64,000 bases of DNA, taken from contig JAEEVK010000004.1 in the NCBI GenBank assembly GCA_016287095.1, forward strand, positions 1-64,000, read 5' to 3'. The stretch comes from Lachnospiraceae bacterium. Its GTDB lineage: Bacteria; Bacillota; Clostridia; Lachnospirales; Lachnospiraceae. The notes under the pieces are model-generated. The model was not told the DNA's origin and searched no databases. It saw nothing but the letters and a program-made list of their open reading frames with translations. The translations under genes and the position numbers were made by a program. Below are positions 1-12,732 of the stretch, one piece after another. Each line of letters starts with the position of its first letter. Positions within the stretch are counted from its first letter, which is position 1.

Positions 1-3000
1 GCACGAACGCCCTTGATCTTAAGGATATCGTGAGGATTAACACTACCTTCTGTCAGCTCATCACCGGCCTCTAATACCTGTCCGTCTGTAACCTTTATTC
101 TTGAACCGTAAGGAATGAGGTAAGCCTTGGATTCGCCTGTCTCATCGTTATTAACGATAATCTCACGTTTCTTCTTGGTATCGTTAATGGTAACGGTTCC
201 CGCAAATTCTGATATAATAGCAAGTCCCTTAGGTGTTCTTGCCTCGAAGAGCTCCTCGACACGGGGAAGACCCTGTGTGATATCGTCTCCGGCAACACCA
301 CCGGTATGGAATGTACGCATGGTAAGCTGTGTACCGGGCTCACCGATACTCTGTGCTGCTATAATACCTACAGCTTCACCTACCTGAACAGGCTCGCCTG
401 TAGCCATGTTAGCGCCATAGCACTTAGCACAGATACCAAGATGTGAACGGCAGGTAAGTACCGTACGGATCTTTATCGAAGTTCCACGTGCTGCTTTAAT
501 GGCATCCTGAAGATCTTTCATCTTCTTCTCTTTCTCATCGGGATCCGTCTCTGTATCGGGATCTATGCCATTTTCCTTGCACCACTGCTTAGCATTTTCT
601 TCAATAACTTTTCTCTTAAGGATTGCTTCTGCACGCTTAGGTGTGATCATATGATTCTTCTTTACAATGATCTCACCGTTATCATCATAAATATCATCGC
701 ATGAGAAACGTCCTGTAATACGGTCTTTTAAAGACTCGATAACTTCCTTGCTGTCTGCAAAAGTCTTTACTTCCATACCCGGAATCATATCAAGACCTTC
801 ACAACAGTCATTTTCACGAATGATCTGATCCTGTGATACATCAACCAGACGTCTGGTCAGATAACCCGAGTCTGCAGTACGAAGAGCCGTATCGGAAAGT
901 CCCTTACGGGCACCGTGTGCTGAGATGAAGTATTCCAGAACGTCAAGACCTTCACGGAAGTTAGCCTTGATAGGAAGCTCGATAGTCTTACCTGATGTAT
1001 CTGCCATCAGACCACGCATACCGGCAAGCTGTTTGATCTGCTTGTCAGAACCACGGGCTCCTGAGTCAGCCATCATGTAAATGTTATTGTATTTATCAAG
1101 ACCCTGCATCAGCTTAACAGTAATCTCTTCATCGGCTTTCTTCCATGTCTCTATAACAGCTTTGTAACGTTCCTCATCGGTAAGGAAACCTCTGCGGTAC
1201 TTCTTAGCTATTGTATCAACATCTGCTTCAGCCTTTGCTACGATATCCTTCTTTTCCGGAGGAACTGTCATGTCCGAAATAGAAACTGTCATGGCTGCTC
1301 TTGTAGAGTACTTATAACCGAGTGACTTAATAGCATCAAGTGTCTCAGCAGTCATTGTTGCGCCATGATTGTTGATGCACTTTTCAAGGATGCCCTTAAG
1401 CTGCTTTTTCTTTACAAGGAAATCAATCTCAAGGTCGAGATAATTTTCCTTCTTACTTCTGTCAACATATCCTAAATCCTGAGAAATAGCCTCATTTAAG
1501 ATAAGTCGTCCAAGTGTTGTATCGATAACCTTGGTGATCTTCTCACCTGTCTCGGGCCATATACCCTCACGTCTAACCTTGATAGGTGCCTGAAGGGTTA
1601 TAAATCCATTCTCATAGGCAAGGATAGCTTCAGCAGTATTCTTGTAGAAGCTGCCTGCACCCTTATCATTTTCCTTAAGTAATGTCAGATAGTAGATACC
1701 AAGTACCATATCCTGTGAAGGAACGGCAACGGGACCACCGTCAGAAGGCTTAAGCAGGTTGTTAGGTGAAAGCATAAGGAATCTTGCCTCAGCCTGTGCC
1801 TCAACTGACAAAGGAAGATGCACAGCCATCTGGTCACCATCGAAGTCGGCGTTGAACGCTGTACATACGAGGGGATGAAGCTTGATAGCTTTACCTTCAA
1901 CAAGGATGGGCTCGAAAGCCTGGATACCAAGTCTGTGCAGTGTAGGAGCACGGTTCAGCATAACGGGATGCTCATGAATGACATCCTCAAGGATATCCCA
2001 AACCTGAGTCTCCAGATGCTCTACCATCTTCTTAGCCTGCTTGATGTTAGTAGCTATACCGCGGGCATTAAGCTCCTTCATAACGAAAGGCTTAAAGAGC
2101 TCGATAGCCATCTCCTTAGGCAGACCGCACTGATAAATCTTTAATTCGGGACCAACGACGATAACTGAACGTCCTGAGTAGTCAACACGCTTACCCAGAA
2201 GGTTCTGTCTGAAACGTCCCTGCTTACCCTTTAACAGATCTGAAAGTGATTTTAAGTTTCTGTTGCCGGGGCCTGTAACTGCACGTCCGCGGCGGCCGTT
2301 ATCGATAAGAGCATCAACAGCCTCCTGGAGCATACGCTTCTCGTTACGTACGATGATTTCAGGAGTTCCTAAGGTAAGGAGCTTCTTTAATCTGTTATTT
2401 CTGTTAATGATACGACGATAAAGATCGTTCATATCGGATGTTGCAAAACGTCCGCCATCGAGCTGAACCATAGGACGCAGATCCGGAGGAAGTACGGGGA
2501 TAGCCTGGAGTATCATCCACTCAGGCTTATTTCCTGACTCACGGAATGCTTCGAATACCTCAAGTCTCTTAATGATCCTTGCACGCTTCTGTCCTGTTGA
2601 AGCCTCTAACTCTGCATGAAGCTCCTCGCAATCCTTTTCGAGATCGATCTTCTTTAAGAGCTCGAGTATTGCCTCAGCACCCATACCTACGCGGAATGCG
2701 TCTTCCTGAGGCCACTTTTCCTTAGCTTCATTGTATTCATACTCTGAAAGAATGTCCTTGTTGTTAAGGGTTGTAATACCCTTATCAAGAACTATATATG
2801 ATGCGAAATAAAGTACTTTCTCTAAGTTTCTGGGTGAAATATCAAGGATTAAGCCCATACGTGAAGGGATGCCCTTGAAATACCAGATATGTGATACGGG
2901 TGCAGCAAGATCGATATGTCCCATTCTCTCACGACGAACGGAAGCCTTAGTAACCTCAACACCACACTTATCACAGATAACGCCCTTGAAACGGATCTTT

Positions 3001-3221
3001 TTATACTTACCGCAGTGACACTCCCAGTCCTTGCTGGGTCCGAATATTTTCTCGCAGAAAAGACCGTCTCTCTCAGGCTTTAAGGTACGGTAGTTAATGG
3101 TTTCTGCCTTCTTTACCTCAGCCCTTGACCATTCGCGGATCTTCTCAGGAGACGCAAGTCCGATACGGATAGCATCATAATTTATATCTTTAACAGTATC
3201 TGTATTGTAATCTGTAGACAT
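1..3221 (-). CDS. rpoC: DNA-directed RNA polymerase subunit beta' (3' end outside window)
   Basis: Open minus frame from ATG at 3221 ([32 protein letters not shown]...) through the left edge; directly downstream of rpoB. Confidence 0.95.
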   Translation of the reverse strand, partial: MSTDYNTDTVKDINYDAIRIGLASPEKIREWSRAEVKKAETINYRTLKPERDGLFCEKIFGPSKDWECHCGKYKKIRFKGVICDKCGVEVTKASVRRERMGHIDLAAPVSHIWYFKGIPSRMGLILDISPRNLEKVLYFASYIVLDKGITTLNNKDILSEYEYNEAKEKWPQEDAFRVGMGAEAILELLKKIDLEKDCEELHAELEASTGQKRARIIKRLEVFEAFRESGNKPEWMILQAIPVLPPDLRPMVQLDGGRFATSDMNDLYRRIINRNNRLKKLLTLGTPEIIVRNEKRMLQEAVDALIDNGRRGRAVTGPGNRNLKSLSDLLKGKQGRFRQNLLGKRVDYSGRSVIVVGPELKIYQCGLPKEMAIELFKPFVMKELNARGIATNIKQAKKMVEHLETQVWDILEDVIHEHPVMLNRAPTLHRLGIQAFEPILVEGKAIKLHPLVCTAFNADFDGDQMAVHLPLSVEAQAEARFLMLSPNNLLKPSDGGPVAVPSQDMVLGIYYLTLLKENDKGAGSFYKNTAEAILAYENGFITLQAPIKVRREGIWPETGEKITKVIDTTLGRLILNEAISQDLGYVDRSKKENYLDLEIDFLVKKKQLKGILEKCINNHGATMTAETLDAIKSLGYKYSTRAAMTVSISDMTVPPEKKDIVAKAEADVDTIAKKYRRGFLTDEERYKAVIETWKKADEEITVKLMQGLDKYNNIYMMADSGARGSDKQIKQLAGMRGLMADTSGKTIELPIKANFREGLDVLEYFISAHGARKGLSDTALRTADSGYLTRRLVDVSQDQIIRENDCCEGLDMIPGMEVKTFADSKEVIESLKDRITGRFSCDDIYDDNGEIIVKKNHMITPKRAEAILKRKVIEENAKQWCKENGIDPDTETDPDEKEKKMKDLQDAIKAARGTSIKIRTVLTCRSHLGICAKCYGANMATGEPVQVGEAVGIIAAQSIGEPGTQLTMRTFHTGGVAGDDITQGLPRVEELFEARTPKGLAIISEFAGTVTINDTKKKREIIVNNDETGESKAYLIPYGSRIKVTDGQVLEAGDELTEGSVNPHDILKIKGVR

Positions 3222-3266
3222 AATTACTTTCCTTTCCTATTTTCTTCTGTATTTTATAGGCCTAAC

Positions 3267-6200
3267 TTAAACCTCGTCATCCGAGCTGTCATCGTTATAA
3301 TCTGCATACATATCATCATCCTGCATATAGGAATCATATGAATCATACATATCCCCATTACCGTCAGGATCGCCTTCTAATACAGAATATCCGGCGTCTT
3401 CATATTCATCATCGTAAGACTTGTTGTAATCATCCTCGGTACCTTCACGCCAAGCCTCCCCGGTATTCTCACTGTAATCGATATCCTCGGTAAGCTTGAT
3501 CTCCTCACCGTTTTCATCAAGTACGGTAACATCCAGTGCCAGGGACTGAAGTTCCTTTAAGAGCACCTTAAATGACTCGGGAATGCCGGGCTTTGAAATA
3601 TTCTCGCCCTTAACAATTGCCTCATAAGTCTTAATACGTCCGGTAACATCATCAGACTTAACTGTAAGGATTTCCTGAAGTACATGGCTTGCACCATAAG
3701 CTTCAAGAGCCCAAACTTCCATCTCACCGAAACGCTGTCCACCGAACTGGGCTTTACCACCGAGAGGCTGCTGTGTAACAAGTGAGTAAGGTCCGATCGA
3801 ACGAGCATGGATCTTATCATCTACTAAGTGGTGCAGCTTCAGGTAGTGCATGAATCCGATCGTAACCGCTCCGTCGAAGTACTCTCCTGAACGACCGTCA
3901 CGAAGTCTTACCTTACCGTCACGGTTGATCGGAACACCTCTCCAGTTGTCACGGCTCTTAAGGTTGCTTTCCGAACCAAGATATGCCATAACTTCTTTTC
4001 CGACTATCTTAGCATACTTAGAGGTGAAATCCTCCATATCGGAATCGAACTCTTCGCCCTTTTCCTCTGCCTTATCTGCCCATGCCTGCTTCTCTTCTTC
4101 ATCGAAAGGAAGGTTAGCATAGTCGTTAGCCATATCAAGTGTATCCTGGATATCATCCTCGTCAGCACCGTCAAATACGGGTGTTGAAATATTGAATCCA
4201 AGTACCTTTGCAGCCAGACTTAAGTGAATCTCAAGCACCTGACCGATATTCATACGTGAAGGCACGCCCAAAGGATTAAGCACGATATCAAGCGGTCTGC
4301 CGTTAGGAAGGAAAGGCATATCCTCTACGGGAAGTACACGGGAAACAACACCCTTGTTTCCGTGACGGCCTGCCATCTTATCACCGACCTGGATCTTTCT
4401 CTTCTGAGCTATATATACACGCACGGTCTGGTTAACACCGGGCTGCATCTCATCACCGTTTTCTCTGGTGAATACCTTTGTATCTACGATAATACCGTAC
4501 TCTCCATGAGGTACACGAAGAGAGGTATCACGAACTTCTCTTGCTTTCTCACCGAAGATTGCACGAAGCAGTTTCTCTTCGGGTGTAAGATCTGTCTCTC
4601 CCTTAGGAGTAACACGTCCTACCAAGATATCACCTGCACGAACCTCTGCACCGATGCGGATGATACCGCGCTCGTCAAGGTCTTTAAGTGCATCATCACC
4701 TACGCCTGAAATATCTCTTGTGATCTGCTCAGGTCCGAGCTTTGTATCACGGGCTTCTACATCATACTCCTCGATATGTACGGAAGTATAAACATCTTCA
4801 GCCACAAGTCTTTCGCTAAGCAGAACAGCATCCTCGTAATTGTAACCTTCCCAGGTCATGAAACCGATAAGAGGGTTGGTACCGAGTGCCAGCTCACCAT
4901 GGTCTGTTGAAGGACCGTCTGCGATAACCTGACCTGCCTTAACCACATCACCCTTATTTACGATAGGCTTCTGGTTGATGCAGGTACCCTGGTTACTTCT
5001 GGTAAACTTAATGAGCTTGTACTCATCACGGGTGCCGTCATCTTTCTTTATAACAATGTGGGTAGCGGTAGCTTTTTCTACCTTACCTGCATTCTTTGCT
5101 ACTACACAGACACCTGAGTCAACAGCTGTCTTATGCTCCATACCGGTACCGACAACGGGTGCCTGGGTATTGAGAAGCGGAACTGCCTGACGCTGCATGT
5201 TTGAACCCATCAGCGCACGGTTAGCATCGTCATTCTCAAGGAAGGGAATAAGTGCTGTAGCTACAGAGAATACCATCTTAGGTGACACATCCATGAAATC
5301 AACCTTGGTACTCTGGAACTGTGATGTATCCTCCTTGAAACGTCCTGAAACGTTTGCATTTATGAAATGACCTTCTGCATCAAGAGGAGTATTAGCCTGA
5401 GCTACTACGTACTTATCCTCTTCATCGGCAGTCATATAAACAACTTCATCGGTAACCTTGGGATTCTCGGGATCTGATTTATCAACCCTGCGGTAAGGAG
5501 CCTCGATAAATCCATATTCATTGATCCTTGCATAGGATGCAAGAGAGTTGATCAGACCGATGTTAGGACCTTCGGGTGTCTCGATAGGACACATTCTTCC
5601 GTAATGAGAGTAGTGAACATCACGTACCTCGAAGGAAGCTCTGTCTCGTGACAGACCGCCGGGACCAAGTGCTGAAAGTCTTCTCTTGTGAGCGAGCTCG
5701 CCAAGAGGGTTATGCTGATCCATGAACTGTGACAGCTGTGAACTTCCGAAGAACTCCTTAACTGCTGCAGTTACAGGCTTGATATTTATAAGGTTCTGAG
5801 GACTTACATCATCAGGATTGGTGGTTGTCATTCTCTCACGAACAACTCTCTCCATTCTTGAAAGACCGATACGGTACTGATTCTGAAGAAGCTCACCAAC
5901 TGCTCTGATACGTCTGTTTCCTAAGTGGTCGATATCATCCTTGTAGCCTACGCCATACTCAAGGTGAATATTGTAACTTACTGAAGCAAAGATATCCTCT
6001 TTAGTAATGTGCTTAGGGATAAGAAGTGCCGTGCTTCTCTTGATAGCATCCTTAAGCTCATCCTCGTTCTCATACTGCTCAAGTAAAGCCTTAAGAGCAG
6101 GATAGTAAACAGGCTCGGTGATACCAAGCTCTGCCTTCATGTCATCATCACATTCAAAAGGAAGATGGCAGGCAATATCAACTGCCATATTTGAGATAAC

Positions 6201-7241
6201 CTTTACGTTATGGTCCTCAGCCTTTAATGTGATTGAGAAAATACCTGCATTCTGGATCTCATCCGCTAAAGCTTCGCTAATGGTTGTTCCTGCCTCGGCG
6301 AGGATCTCACCGGTCTCGCTGTTTACTACATCCTCAGCCAGTGTGCATCCAACTACACGACGCTTTAATGCAAGCTTTTTATTGAACTTATAACGTCCAA
6401 CCTTTGCGAGGTCGTAACGTCTTACATCGAAGAACATGCTTCTTACCAGTGAATCTGCACTCTCAAGAGAGATGGGCTCACCGGGACGAAGCTTCTTATA
6501 TAATTCCTTTAAGCCGCCTTCATAGCTGTCCTCTTCAGCAACCTCTGCGGGTTCCTTGGAAAGAGAAGCCTGAATCTTGGGCTCATCACCGAACATATCT
6601 ATAAGCTGTGCCTTTGTACCAACACCTAAAGCACGCAAAAATACCGTAATCGGCACTTTCCTGTTACGGTCAACACGTACATAAAATACATCATTTGAAT
6701 CGGTCTCATACTCGAGCCATGCACCACGGCTGGGAATAACCGTACATGCATAAAGCTTCTTACCTAACTTATCATGGGTAATATCATAGTAGATACCGGG
6801 GGAACGAACCAGCTGGCTGACGATAACACGCTCAGCTCCGTTAATAACGAATGTTCCCGTATCAGTCATTAAGGGGAAATCGCCCATAAAGATATCATGG
6901 GTCTTTATAACATCTTCGTCTTCCTTATTGTGAAGCAGGACCTTTACTTTAAGGGGTGCCGCATATGTAGCGTCACGTTCCTTGCATTCTTCAATAGTAT
7001 ACTTGATGTCATCCTTGCAGAGCTGGAAATCAATAAATTCAAGACTGAGCTTTCCATTGTAGTCCTCGATGGGAGATATATCCCTGAAAACCTCATGCAG
7101 TCCTTCGGTAAGGAACCAGTTGTAGGAATCCTTCTGAACCTCAATAAGGTTTGGCATCTCCAAGACTTCCTTCTGCCTTGAGTAACTCATTCGCACGCCC
7201 TTACCGACCTTGATAGGACGTATCCTGTTTTTTTCCATCAT
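3267..7241 (-). CDS. rpoB: DNA-directed RNA polymerase subunit beta
   Basis: Strong RpoB motifs ([72 protein letters not shown]). The start at 7241 ([15 protein letters not shown]) has a GGGGTGA RBS; the ORF track extends to 7295. Confidence 0.97.
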   Translation of the reverse strand: MMEKNRIRPIKVGKGVRMSYSRQKEVLEMPNLIEVQKDSYNWFLTEGLHEVFRDISPIEDYNGKLSLEFIDFQLCKDDIKYTIEECKERDATYAAPLKVKVLLHNKEDEDVIKTHDIFMGDFPLMTDTGTFVINGAERVIVSQLVRSPGIYYDITHDKLGKKLYACTVIPSRGAWLEYETDSNDVFYVRVDRNRKVPITVFLRALGVGTKAQLIDMFGDEPKIQASLSKEPAEVAEEDSYEGGLKELYKKLRPGEPISLESADSLVRSMFFDVRRYDLAKVGRYKFNKKLALKRRVVGCTLAEDVVNSETGEILAEAGTTISEALADEIQNAGIFSITLKAEDHNVKVISNMAVDIACHLPFECDDDMKAELGITEPVYYPALKALLEQYENEDELKDAIKRSTALLIPKHITKEDIFASVSYNIHLEYGVGYKDDIDHLGNRRIRAVGELLQNQYRIGLSRMERVVRERMTTTNPDDVSPQNLINIKPVTAAVKEFFGSSQLSQFMDQHNPLGELAHKRRLSALGPGGLSRDRASFEVRDVHYSHYGRMCPIETPEGPNIGLINSLASYARINEYGFIEAPYRRVDKSDPENPKVTDEVVYMTADEEDKYVVAQANTPLDAEGHFINANVSGRFKEDTSQFQSTKVDFMDVSPKMVFSVATALIPFLENDDANRALMGSNMQRQAVPLLNTQAPVVGTGMEHKTAVDSGVCVVAKNAGKVEKATATHIVIKKDDGTRDEYKLIKFTRSNQGTCINQKPIVNKGDVVKAGQVIADGPSTDHGELALGTNPLIGFMTWEGYNYEDAVLLSERLVAEDVYTSVHIEEYDVEARDTKLGPEQITRDISGVGDDALKDLDERGIIRIGAEVRAGDILVGRVTPKGETDLTPEEKLLRAIFGEKAREVRDTSLRVPHGEYGIIVDTKVFTRENGDEMQPGVNQTVRVYIAQKRKIQVGDKMAGRHGNKGVVSRVLPVEDMPFLPNGRPLDIVLNPLGVPSRMNIGQVLEIHLSLAAKVLGFNISTPVFDGADEDDIQDTLDMANDYANLPFDEEEKQAWADKAEEKGEEFDSDMEDFTSKYAKIVGKEVMAYLGSESNLKSRDNWRGVPINRDGKVRLRDGRSGEYFDGAVTIGFMHYLKLHHLVDDKIHARSIGPYSLVTQQPLGGKAQFGGQRFGEMEVWALEAYGASHVLQEILTVKSDDVTGRIKTYEAIVKGENISKPGIPESFKVLLKELQSLALDVTVLDENGEEIKLTEDIDYSENTGEAWREGTEDDYNKSYDDEYEDAGYSVLEGDPDGNGDMYDSYDSYMQDDDMYADYNDDSSDDEV

Positions 7242-7289
7242 TGATGTGTCACCCCTTGAATATATTTGGTAGAACTTATGAAAATGTGC

Positions 7290-7317
7290 TTGCATTCATA
7301 CGAAAATATGCTATAAT
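7290..7317 (+). promoter_or_regulatory. Sigma-70-like promoter reading rightward
   Basis: TTGCAT-16 bp-TATAAT with TG just upstream of the -10. Confidence 0.45.
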
Positions 7318-7357
7318 AATATAAATGGGCATACTTCCAGATAATCGTGCATTGTCC

Positions 7358-7386
7358 ATAATAACACATATTTGTCAAGATGTCAA
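7358..7386 (-). promoter_or_regulatory. Sigma-70-like promoter for rpoB
   Basis: Minus strand TTGACA-17 bp-TATTAT (7386-7381 / 7363-7358), about 115 nt upstream of the rpoB start. Confidence 0.6.
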
Positions 7387-7467
7387 GGCTATTTTTTTAT
7401 TTCTCAAAAATATCCTATAGCACCTTTAAAACCGCATAATTTCAATGGTTTAAGCCAATTGTTAGTC

Positions 7468-7527
7468 ACAACTTACCGACTGTGGATGACAAGATTTTTA
7501 ATCTGTCATACAAGGTCGGTTTTTTGT
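7468..7527 (+). terminator. Intrinsic terminator-like hairpin
   Basis: ACCGAC...ATGACAAGATTTTTAATCTGTCAT...GTCGGTTTTTT: nested inverted repeat followed by a T tract on the + strand. Confidence 0.6.
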
Positions 7528-7822
7528 TTCCTATTATATAAGGATATTTCTATACAGAATCTGTTCTGATTTCGGATATCTAATGTAATAGTAGTTATAT
7601 AGTAATATAACTACCTGGCTCTTGTTGGATTTTTATAAATCTGTTAATATATTAAGGCACTGATCAGTGTACGTCATCTTTAAAGTGCTCCGGTCGGATG
7701 TGAGGTTACATCCGGCTGGAGGTTTTTGTCTTTACGGTTATTACGAAGCACTTAATAACCCGCTAATAACCGGTCAGTCAGTGTTTAAGACTGAAAAACA
7801 AAAACATATTAAGGAGATCGAA

Positions 7823-8287
7823 ATGGAAAGTAAAAACAATAATCCAGAAATTACTAATGTAGACTTGGATAATCCCGGAAATGCTATTTCAAGTCTCTTT
7901 GAAGAACAAAGGACAAGATTACTATCATACTTTACTATGATCCAAGAGAAGTACAATATAACTGCAAAAGCAATAGCTAAGGCCGTCGGAATAGCCGAAA
8001 GAACTTTACACAGAATAAGATTCGAAGATCACGAACCTTTTCCGAGTACTTATGTTCAGATGTTAAATAAACTTAATCTTTCTTCACTTCCGGAAAAAGA
8101 CTCTCTTCTAAAGGAGCTTTTCCCGGAAGTACAGGATAAACCATATGCCTGTGATCCGAAATGTCCGTTTATTCATAACTTCCGCATGTATCTGTCTGAT
8201 CAAGAGTATATCTGTATGCTGAAGTGTAAACTACACAATTTACAAAACAATCAAAATGTTCATAAGAACGGTAACTCGAAATTATGA
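7823..8287 (+). CDS. Helix-turn-helix DNA-binding protein with C-terminal Cys motifs
   Basis: MESKNNNPEIT... start with AGGAG RBS; NITAKAIAKAVGIAERTLHRIRF resembles HTH; C-terminal CDPKCPF...CMLKC. Confidence 0.6.
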   Translation: MESKNNNPEITNVDLDNPGNAISSLFEEQRTRLLSYFTMIQEKYNITAKAIAKAVGIAERTLHRIRFEDHEPFPSTYVQMLNKLNLSSLPEKDSLLKELFPEVQDKPYACDPKCPFIHNFRMYLSDQEYICMLKCKLHNLQNNQNVHKNGNSKL

Positions 8288-8395
8288 GATTATGATCAAC
8301 ATTATTCTTGACACAGATTGATAATACTGTTATCCTAAGAGGCAGAAAAACTGTTTAGAAAGGATACTGCGTATTGCAGTCAGGTACTAAAATCC

Positions 8396-9220
8396 GTGGC
8401 AAAAAGAATTATCTATATTTTCGTCCTGACACTGCTGACCGGTTTATTAGTATTCAGTATAATGATGATGGTAAAATATTATAAGGAATCAACAGCAGAA
8501 AACGAAAACAAACCAACGGCTGCCGTTACGGAAAATGTTCCGGGTACTCCGACACCCTCCCCTACGGAGCCTCCGTCTTTTGTAACTCCCACACCTACAC
8601 CTGTTCCTTCAGCAACACCTATAGTAGATTATTCAAAAGAATTCTATATGACCAGGATCTCCGATGATATATTTGAGAGGATCAACGGAAAGTCTTATCC
8701 GGAAGATGCCACTATTTCTCTTGATGACCTGAGATGGCTGCATGTTATGCATTACGGATTTGACGGAGAAGTACATGAGGGCGAGCTGATAGTAAATCAC
8801 GCTATCGCTCATGATACTCTTGAAATATTCCGCGAGCTTTTCGATATCAAGTATCCTATAGAAAAAATCCGTCTTATAGACGAATACGACGCTAACGATG
8901 AAGCTTCCATGGAGGATAACAATTCCTCAGCCTTCTGTTACAGGACCATTGCCGAAAGCACAACTCTTTCAAACCATGCATTGGGATTGGCGATTGATAT
9001 CAACACCCTCTATAATCCTTATGTATACGAGCGCAGTGACGGCTCCACATTCCTCCAGCCCGAAAACGCAGGTGACTATGTGGATAGGGACCAGGATAAT
9101 CCTTACTTTATAAAGAAGGATGATGCCTGCTACCAGATCTTTATCAATCACGGCTTCACATGGGGCGGTGACTGGAAATCAAAGAAAGACTACCAGCATT
9201 TTGAGAAAGAGATTAATTAA
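8396..9220 (+). CDS. Membrane-anchored M15-family D-Ala-D-Ala carboxypeptidase-like protein
   Basis: N-terminal TM, Pro/Thr-rich linker, SNHALGLAIDINTLYNPY and GGDWKSKKDYQHFE metal-site motifs; GTG start. Confidence 0.8.
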   Translation: MAKRIIYIFVLTLLTGLLVFSIMMMVKYYKESTAENENKPTAAVTENVPGTPTPSPTEPPSFVTPTPTPVPSATPIVDYSKEFYMTRISDDIFERINGKSYPEDATISLDDLRWLHVMHYGFDGEVHEGELIVNHAIAHDTLEIFRELFDIKYPIEKIRLIDEYDANDEASMEDNNSSAFCYRTIAESTTLSNHALGLAIDINTLYNPYVYERSDGSTFLQPENAGDYVDRDQDNPYFIKKDDACYQIFINHGFTWGGDWKSKKDYQHFEKEIN

Positions 9221-9229
9221 CATATAAAC

Positions 9230-9276
9230 AATAAGCGCCATAACCCGATAAGCTCACGGTTATGACGCTTTTTTAA
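9230..9276 (+). terminator. Intrinsic terminator
   Basis: AAGCGCCATAACC...GGTTATGACGCTTTTTT inverted repeat plus T run. Confidence 0.7.
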
Positions 9277-9321
9277 TCTCTACTTATATATAAGTAAATA
9301 ATTTTCTAAATGGTACGCGGA

Positions 9322-10197
9322 TCAGAAAACAATATCCTCATACATCTCAGGTCTTCTGTCTCTGAAAATCCCCCATGAAAGTCTGTTTTCCCTGACCTGA
9401 TCCAGATCAAAGGTCTGAACCAGTATCTCTTCTTTGTCCCTTGAAGCACTCTGCACCAGCTCTCCGGTTTCATCAGCTATAAATGACGAACCATAGAAAA
9501 CAAGTGCCGACTTCTGTCCCGCATTTGCCTCACAGGGCTCAACATCCTCACGGCCTATCCTGTTTGCAGCCACTACCGGTACCAGATTTGCTCCTGCATG
9601 TCCCTGCATACATCTTCTCCAGTGAGGCATACTGTCGGTATCAAGTATGGGCTCTGAACCTATGGCTGTGGGATAAAAAATGACTTCTGCACCCTTTAAA
9701 GCAAGCGCCCTTGCAGTCTCCGGGAACCACTGATCCCAGCAGATACCTGCTCCCAGTCTTCCGTATTTAGTATCAAACACCATAAAGCCTGTATTCCCGG
9801 GTGTAAAATAAAATTTCTCCTGGTAAAAATGATCATCCGGGATATGTGTTTTTCTGTATACTCCCAGCAGTTCGCCGTCAGCATCGATCCAAGCAAGGGA
9901 GTTGTATAAAACATTTCCGTCTCTCTCGTAGAAGCTGATAGGAAGCACCACGTCAAGCTCCCTGGCAAGTCTCTTTCCCATCTGAACTGCGGGATTTTCA
10001 TCCACAGGCAGCGCATACTCATAAAAATCGTATCTTTTCTGCTGGCAGAAGTACTCTCTCTCAAAAAGCTCCGGAAGCAGTATGACCTGGGCACCCTTGC
10101 CTGCTGCCTTTCTTACCATCTCCTCAGCCTTTTTAAGATTCTCCTCAACGACCGTACTGCACTGCATCTGTATTGCCGCTACTGTTATATTTCTCAT
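9322..10197 (-). CDS. aguB: N-carbamoylputrescine amidase
   Basis: Nitrilase-fold protein (LLPELFEREYFCQ, GAGICWDQWFPE) adjacent to agmatine deiminase. Confidence 0.9.
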   Translation of the reverse strand: MRNITVAAIQMQCSTVVEENLKKAEEMVRKAAGKGAQVILLPELFEREYFCQQKRYDFYEYALPVDENPAVQMGKRLARELDVVLPISFYERDGNVLYNSLAWIDADGELLGVYRKTHIPDDHFYQEKFYFTPGNTGFMVFDTKYGRLGAGICWDQWFPETARALALKGAEVIFYPTAIGSEPILDTDSMPHWRRCMQGHAGANLVPVVAANRIGREDVEPCEANAGQKSALVFYGSSFIADETGELVQSASRDKEEILVQTFDLDQVRENRLSWGIFRDRRPEMYEDIVF

Positions 10198-10248
10198 CGC
10201 TTAAACTCCTCCAATCTTAAAAGTCATTAAATGTAACTTTATCTGTCA

Positions 10249-11370
10249 TTAGGAGCGACCTCGTGGGATCTGCTGTGTGATACAGTGGATATTTCCACCA
10301 CCGAGCAATATATCCCTTGCCGGAATCTGCACAACTTTTCTCCCGGGACAAAGCTTGCTCATTATCTTTGCGGCTGCATCATCGCTTTCGGTATTGTCTC
10401 CGCCAAACGCAGGCAGTATAACCGCTCCGTTAGAAAAATAGAAATTTACATAAGAAGCTGCCAGCCTTTCACCGACCTCCCGCTCATCCTCGCCTTCTTC
10501 AAATTCATAACCCTTAAGATCTTCTTCCTTTATAAAAACATGCTTTTCGGGGATGGGCAGCTTATGAACCTTTATCTTTCGTCCTTTTGCATCCGTTTCA
10601 GCCTCAAGTACATCCAGATCCTCTTTTGAAAGCGCATACTGCGGATCATTTTCATCATCGGTCCATGCCAGTACTACCTCGCCCGGTCTGATAAATGCAC
10701 ATATATTATCCACATGACCGTCGGTCTCGTCATTATATATACCGTTTGGAAGCCAGATAACCTTCTCTGCTCCCAGATATTCTTTTAACCTGTTTTCTAT
10801 CTCTTCCTTATTTAGTAACGGATTTCTTCCGGGACTGAGCAGGCATTCTGAGGTTACCAGTACAGTACCCTCCCCGTCGGAATGGATAGAACCTCCTTCC
10901 AATACAAAAGGCGCCGCATTATATATTGAGTATCCTTCTTTCTCGGCAAAACACGAAGCAAATGCATCATCCTTTTCCCACGATGCATACAGTCCGTTGT
11001 ACTCGCCGCCCCATGCATTAAAGGACCAGTTTATGGCTCTGACCTCTCCGGTATTATCATTTCGCACAAAAGTAGGTGCCACATCCCTCGCCCATGCATC
11101 ATCGGTCTCTGCCCTAAACACATGGACATTATCTATATCTGAAAGGGCCTCCACCGCAGAAGCATAACTTCTCTCTCCTGCTGCCACAAATACTTCTTCG
11201 GACTCCGCTATGGTCTTGATTATCTCCTTAAAAGCTTTTCTTGCCGCCTTTGCCTCATAAGGCCACGAACCCGGACGCTCGGGCCATATCATTATCGTAC
11301 CCCTGTGAGGTTCAAACTCTCCCGGCATAAAGAAACCATCAGCTTTAGGACTGGATTTAATATCTGCCAT
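10249..11370 (-). CDS. aguA: Agmatine deiminase
   Basis: [47 protein letters not shown] motifs; likely start MADIKSS at 11370 (ORF track to 11493). Confidence 0.93.
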   Translation of the reverse strand: MADIKSSPKADGFFMPGEFEPHRGTIMIWPERPGSWPYEAKAARKAFKEIIKTIAESEEVFVAAGERSYASAVEALSDIDNVHVFRAETDDAWARDVAPTFVRNDNTGEVRAINWSFNAWGGEYNGLYASWEKDDAFASCFAEKEGYSIYNAAPFVLEGGSIHSDGEGTVLVTSECLLSPGRNPLLNKEEIENRLKEYLGAEKVIWLPNGIYNDETDGHVDNICAFIRPGEVVLAWTDDENDPQYALSKEDLDVLEAETDAKGRKIKVHKLPIPEKHVFIKEEDLKGYEFEEGEDEREVGERLAASYVNFYFSNGAVILPAFGGDNTESDDAAAKIMSKLCPGRKVVQIPARDILLGGGNIHCITQQIPRGRS

Positions 11371-11458
11371 ATCTCCCATCTCCTCTGATTGTTTTTCCAT
11401 CTTATCATACATTTTTTCTATTGACAATCTTAAAGTCGATTTCTGATTATGTATAACT

Positions 11459-12592
11459 TTAAGATAATCTCCCTTTGAAATCTTCATATCCAAAAGATTT
11501 CACCTTTTTTATGCTTCCGTCTTCCTTTAACAGCAATATATCCGGCAGCGGGATCCCGTTAAATGTATTGTTCTTTACCATGGAATATATGGCCATGTCT
11601 TCAAACACCAGTCTGTCACCGATATTTATCTCTTTCTCAAAGCTGTAATCCCCTATCACATCTCCTGCAAGACATGTAAGTGATGACAGTCTGTAGGTAT
11701 ACGGCTTCTCGTTTGCTTCATAACCATCACGCAGCGGCGGACGATAGGGCATCTCCAGTACATCGGGCATATGGCAGGCTGCTGAAGCATCAAGGATCAG
11801 TATCTCCATACCGTTCTTTACCTTATCCATTACTTCGGTCACAAGATATCCGGCATTCAGAGCTATAGCCTCACCGGGCTCGAGATATACTTCCACATCA
11901 TACTTACTGCGTATATATTTAACAAGCTCCATTAATGCCTCTCTGTCATAATCATCCCTCGTGATATGATGTCCTCCGCCGAGATTCAGCCATTTTACCT
12001 TATACAATATATCTCCGAACTGCTCTTCGATAGCTTTGAAAGTAGTAATTAAGGCATCCGAATTCTGCTCACAGAGAGTATGTGAATGCAGACCTTCTAT
12101 CCCGCCTTCACCAAAATCGGCATCGAACCTGAAATTCTCCTTCGTTACACCGAGCCTTGAACCGAACGCACATGGATCGTAGATCTCATGCCCCTCCTGT
12201 GTCGAGCACATGGGATTGATACGTATACCTGCACTAACATTAGCCATTTTTATGATTTCTCTATATTTTTCATATTGTGCGAAGCTGTTAAAAATAATAT
12301 GGTCGCATATTCTTACCAGCTCTTTCATATGCTCCTCTTTATAAGCAGGTGCATATACATGATTTTCCTTACCCATTTCTTCGTACCCGAGCTTAGCTTC
12401 ATATAAACCGCTCGCCGTGGTCCCGCTGATATACTGTCCGATAAGCGGGTAAAGTGAAAACATTGAAAAGGCCTTCTGAGCAAGCAAGATGTGTGCTCCG
12501 CTCTCAAATTCCACGCTCTTTAATATTTCAAGGTTCTTTTTTATTTTAGCCTCGTCCACTATATAGCAAGGCGTCTGTACATTTTCAAACAT
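11459..12592 (-). CDS. nspC: Carboxynorspermidine/carboxyspermidine decarboxylase
   Basis: PLP fold III decarboxylase ([46 protein letters not shown]); co-located with carboxyspermidine dehydrogenase. Confidence 0.88.
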   Translation of the reverse strand: MFENVQTPCYIVDEAKIKKNLEILKSVEFESGAHILLAQKAFSMFSLYPLIGQYISGTTASGLYEAKLGYEEMGKENHVYAPAYKEEHMKELVRICDHIIFNSFAQYEKYREIIKMANVSAGIRINPMCSTQEGHEIYDPCAFGSRLGVTKENFRFDADFGEGGIEGLHSHTLCEQNSDALITTFKAIEEQFGDILYKVKWLNLGGGHHITRDDYDREALMELVKYIRSKYDVEVYLEPGEAIALNAGYLVTEVMDKVKNGMEILILDASAACHMPDVLEMPYRPPLRDGYEANEKPYTYRLSSLTCLAGDVIGDYSFEKEINIGDRLVFEDMAIYSMVKNNTFNGIPLPDILLLKEDGSIKKVKSFGYEDFKGRLS

Positions 12593-12703
12593 ATTTATCC
12601 CACTTTCCCGTCTTTATTATATAAATGCCGTCCCCCGAATTTACTGATACTATTAAATAATATCATAGCCCCACTCCTGACGCAAATATTTTTTAAAAAG
12701 GGA

Positions 12704-12732
12704 TTGACATATAAATTTATATGTGTTATAAA
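12704..12732 (+). promoter_or_regulatory. Promoter of GGDEF gene with embedded 18-bp palindrome
   Basis: TTGACA-17 bp-TATAAA; ACATATAAATTTATATGT (12707-12724) is a perfect palindrome overlapping the -35 and spacer. Confidence 0.65.

Noticed and set aside
5680-5800. Rifampicin-resistance variant in RpoB
   Set aside because: The RRDR reads [26 protein letters not shown] with D, H and S at the key positions; looks wild type.
95-7569. Short ORFs overlapping rpoB/rpoC (e.g. 127..387, 4362..4709, 6118..6393)
   Set aside because: Antisense or out-of-frame to highly conserved rpoBC, low-complexity composition, no RBS support.
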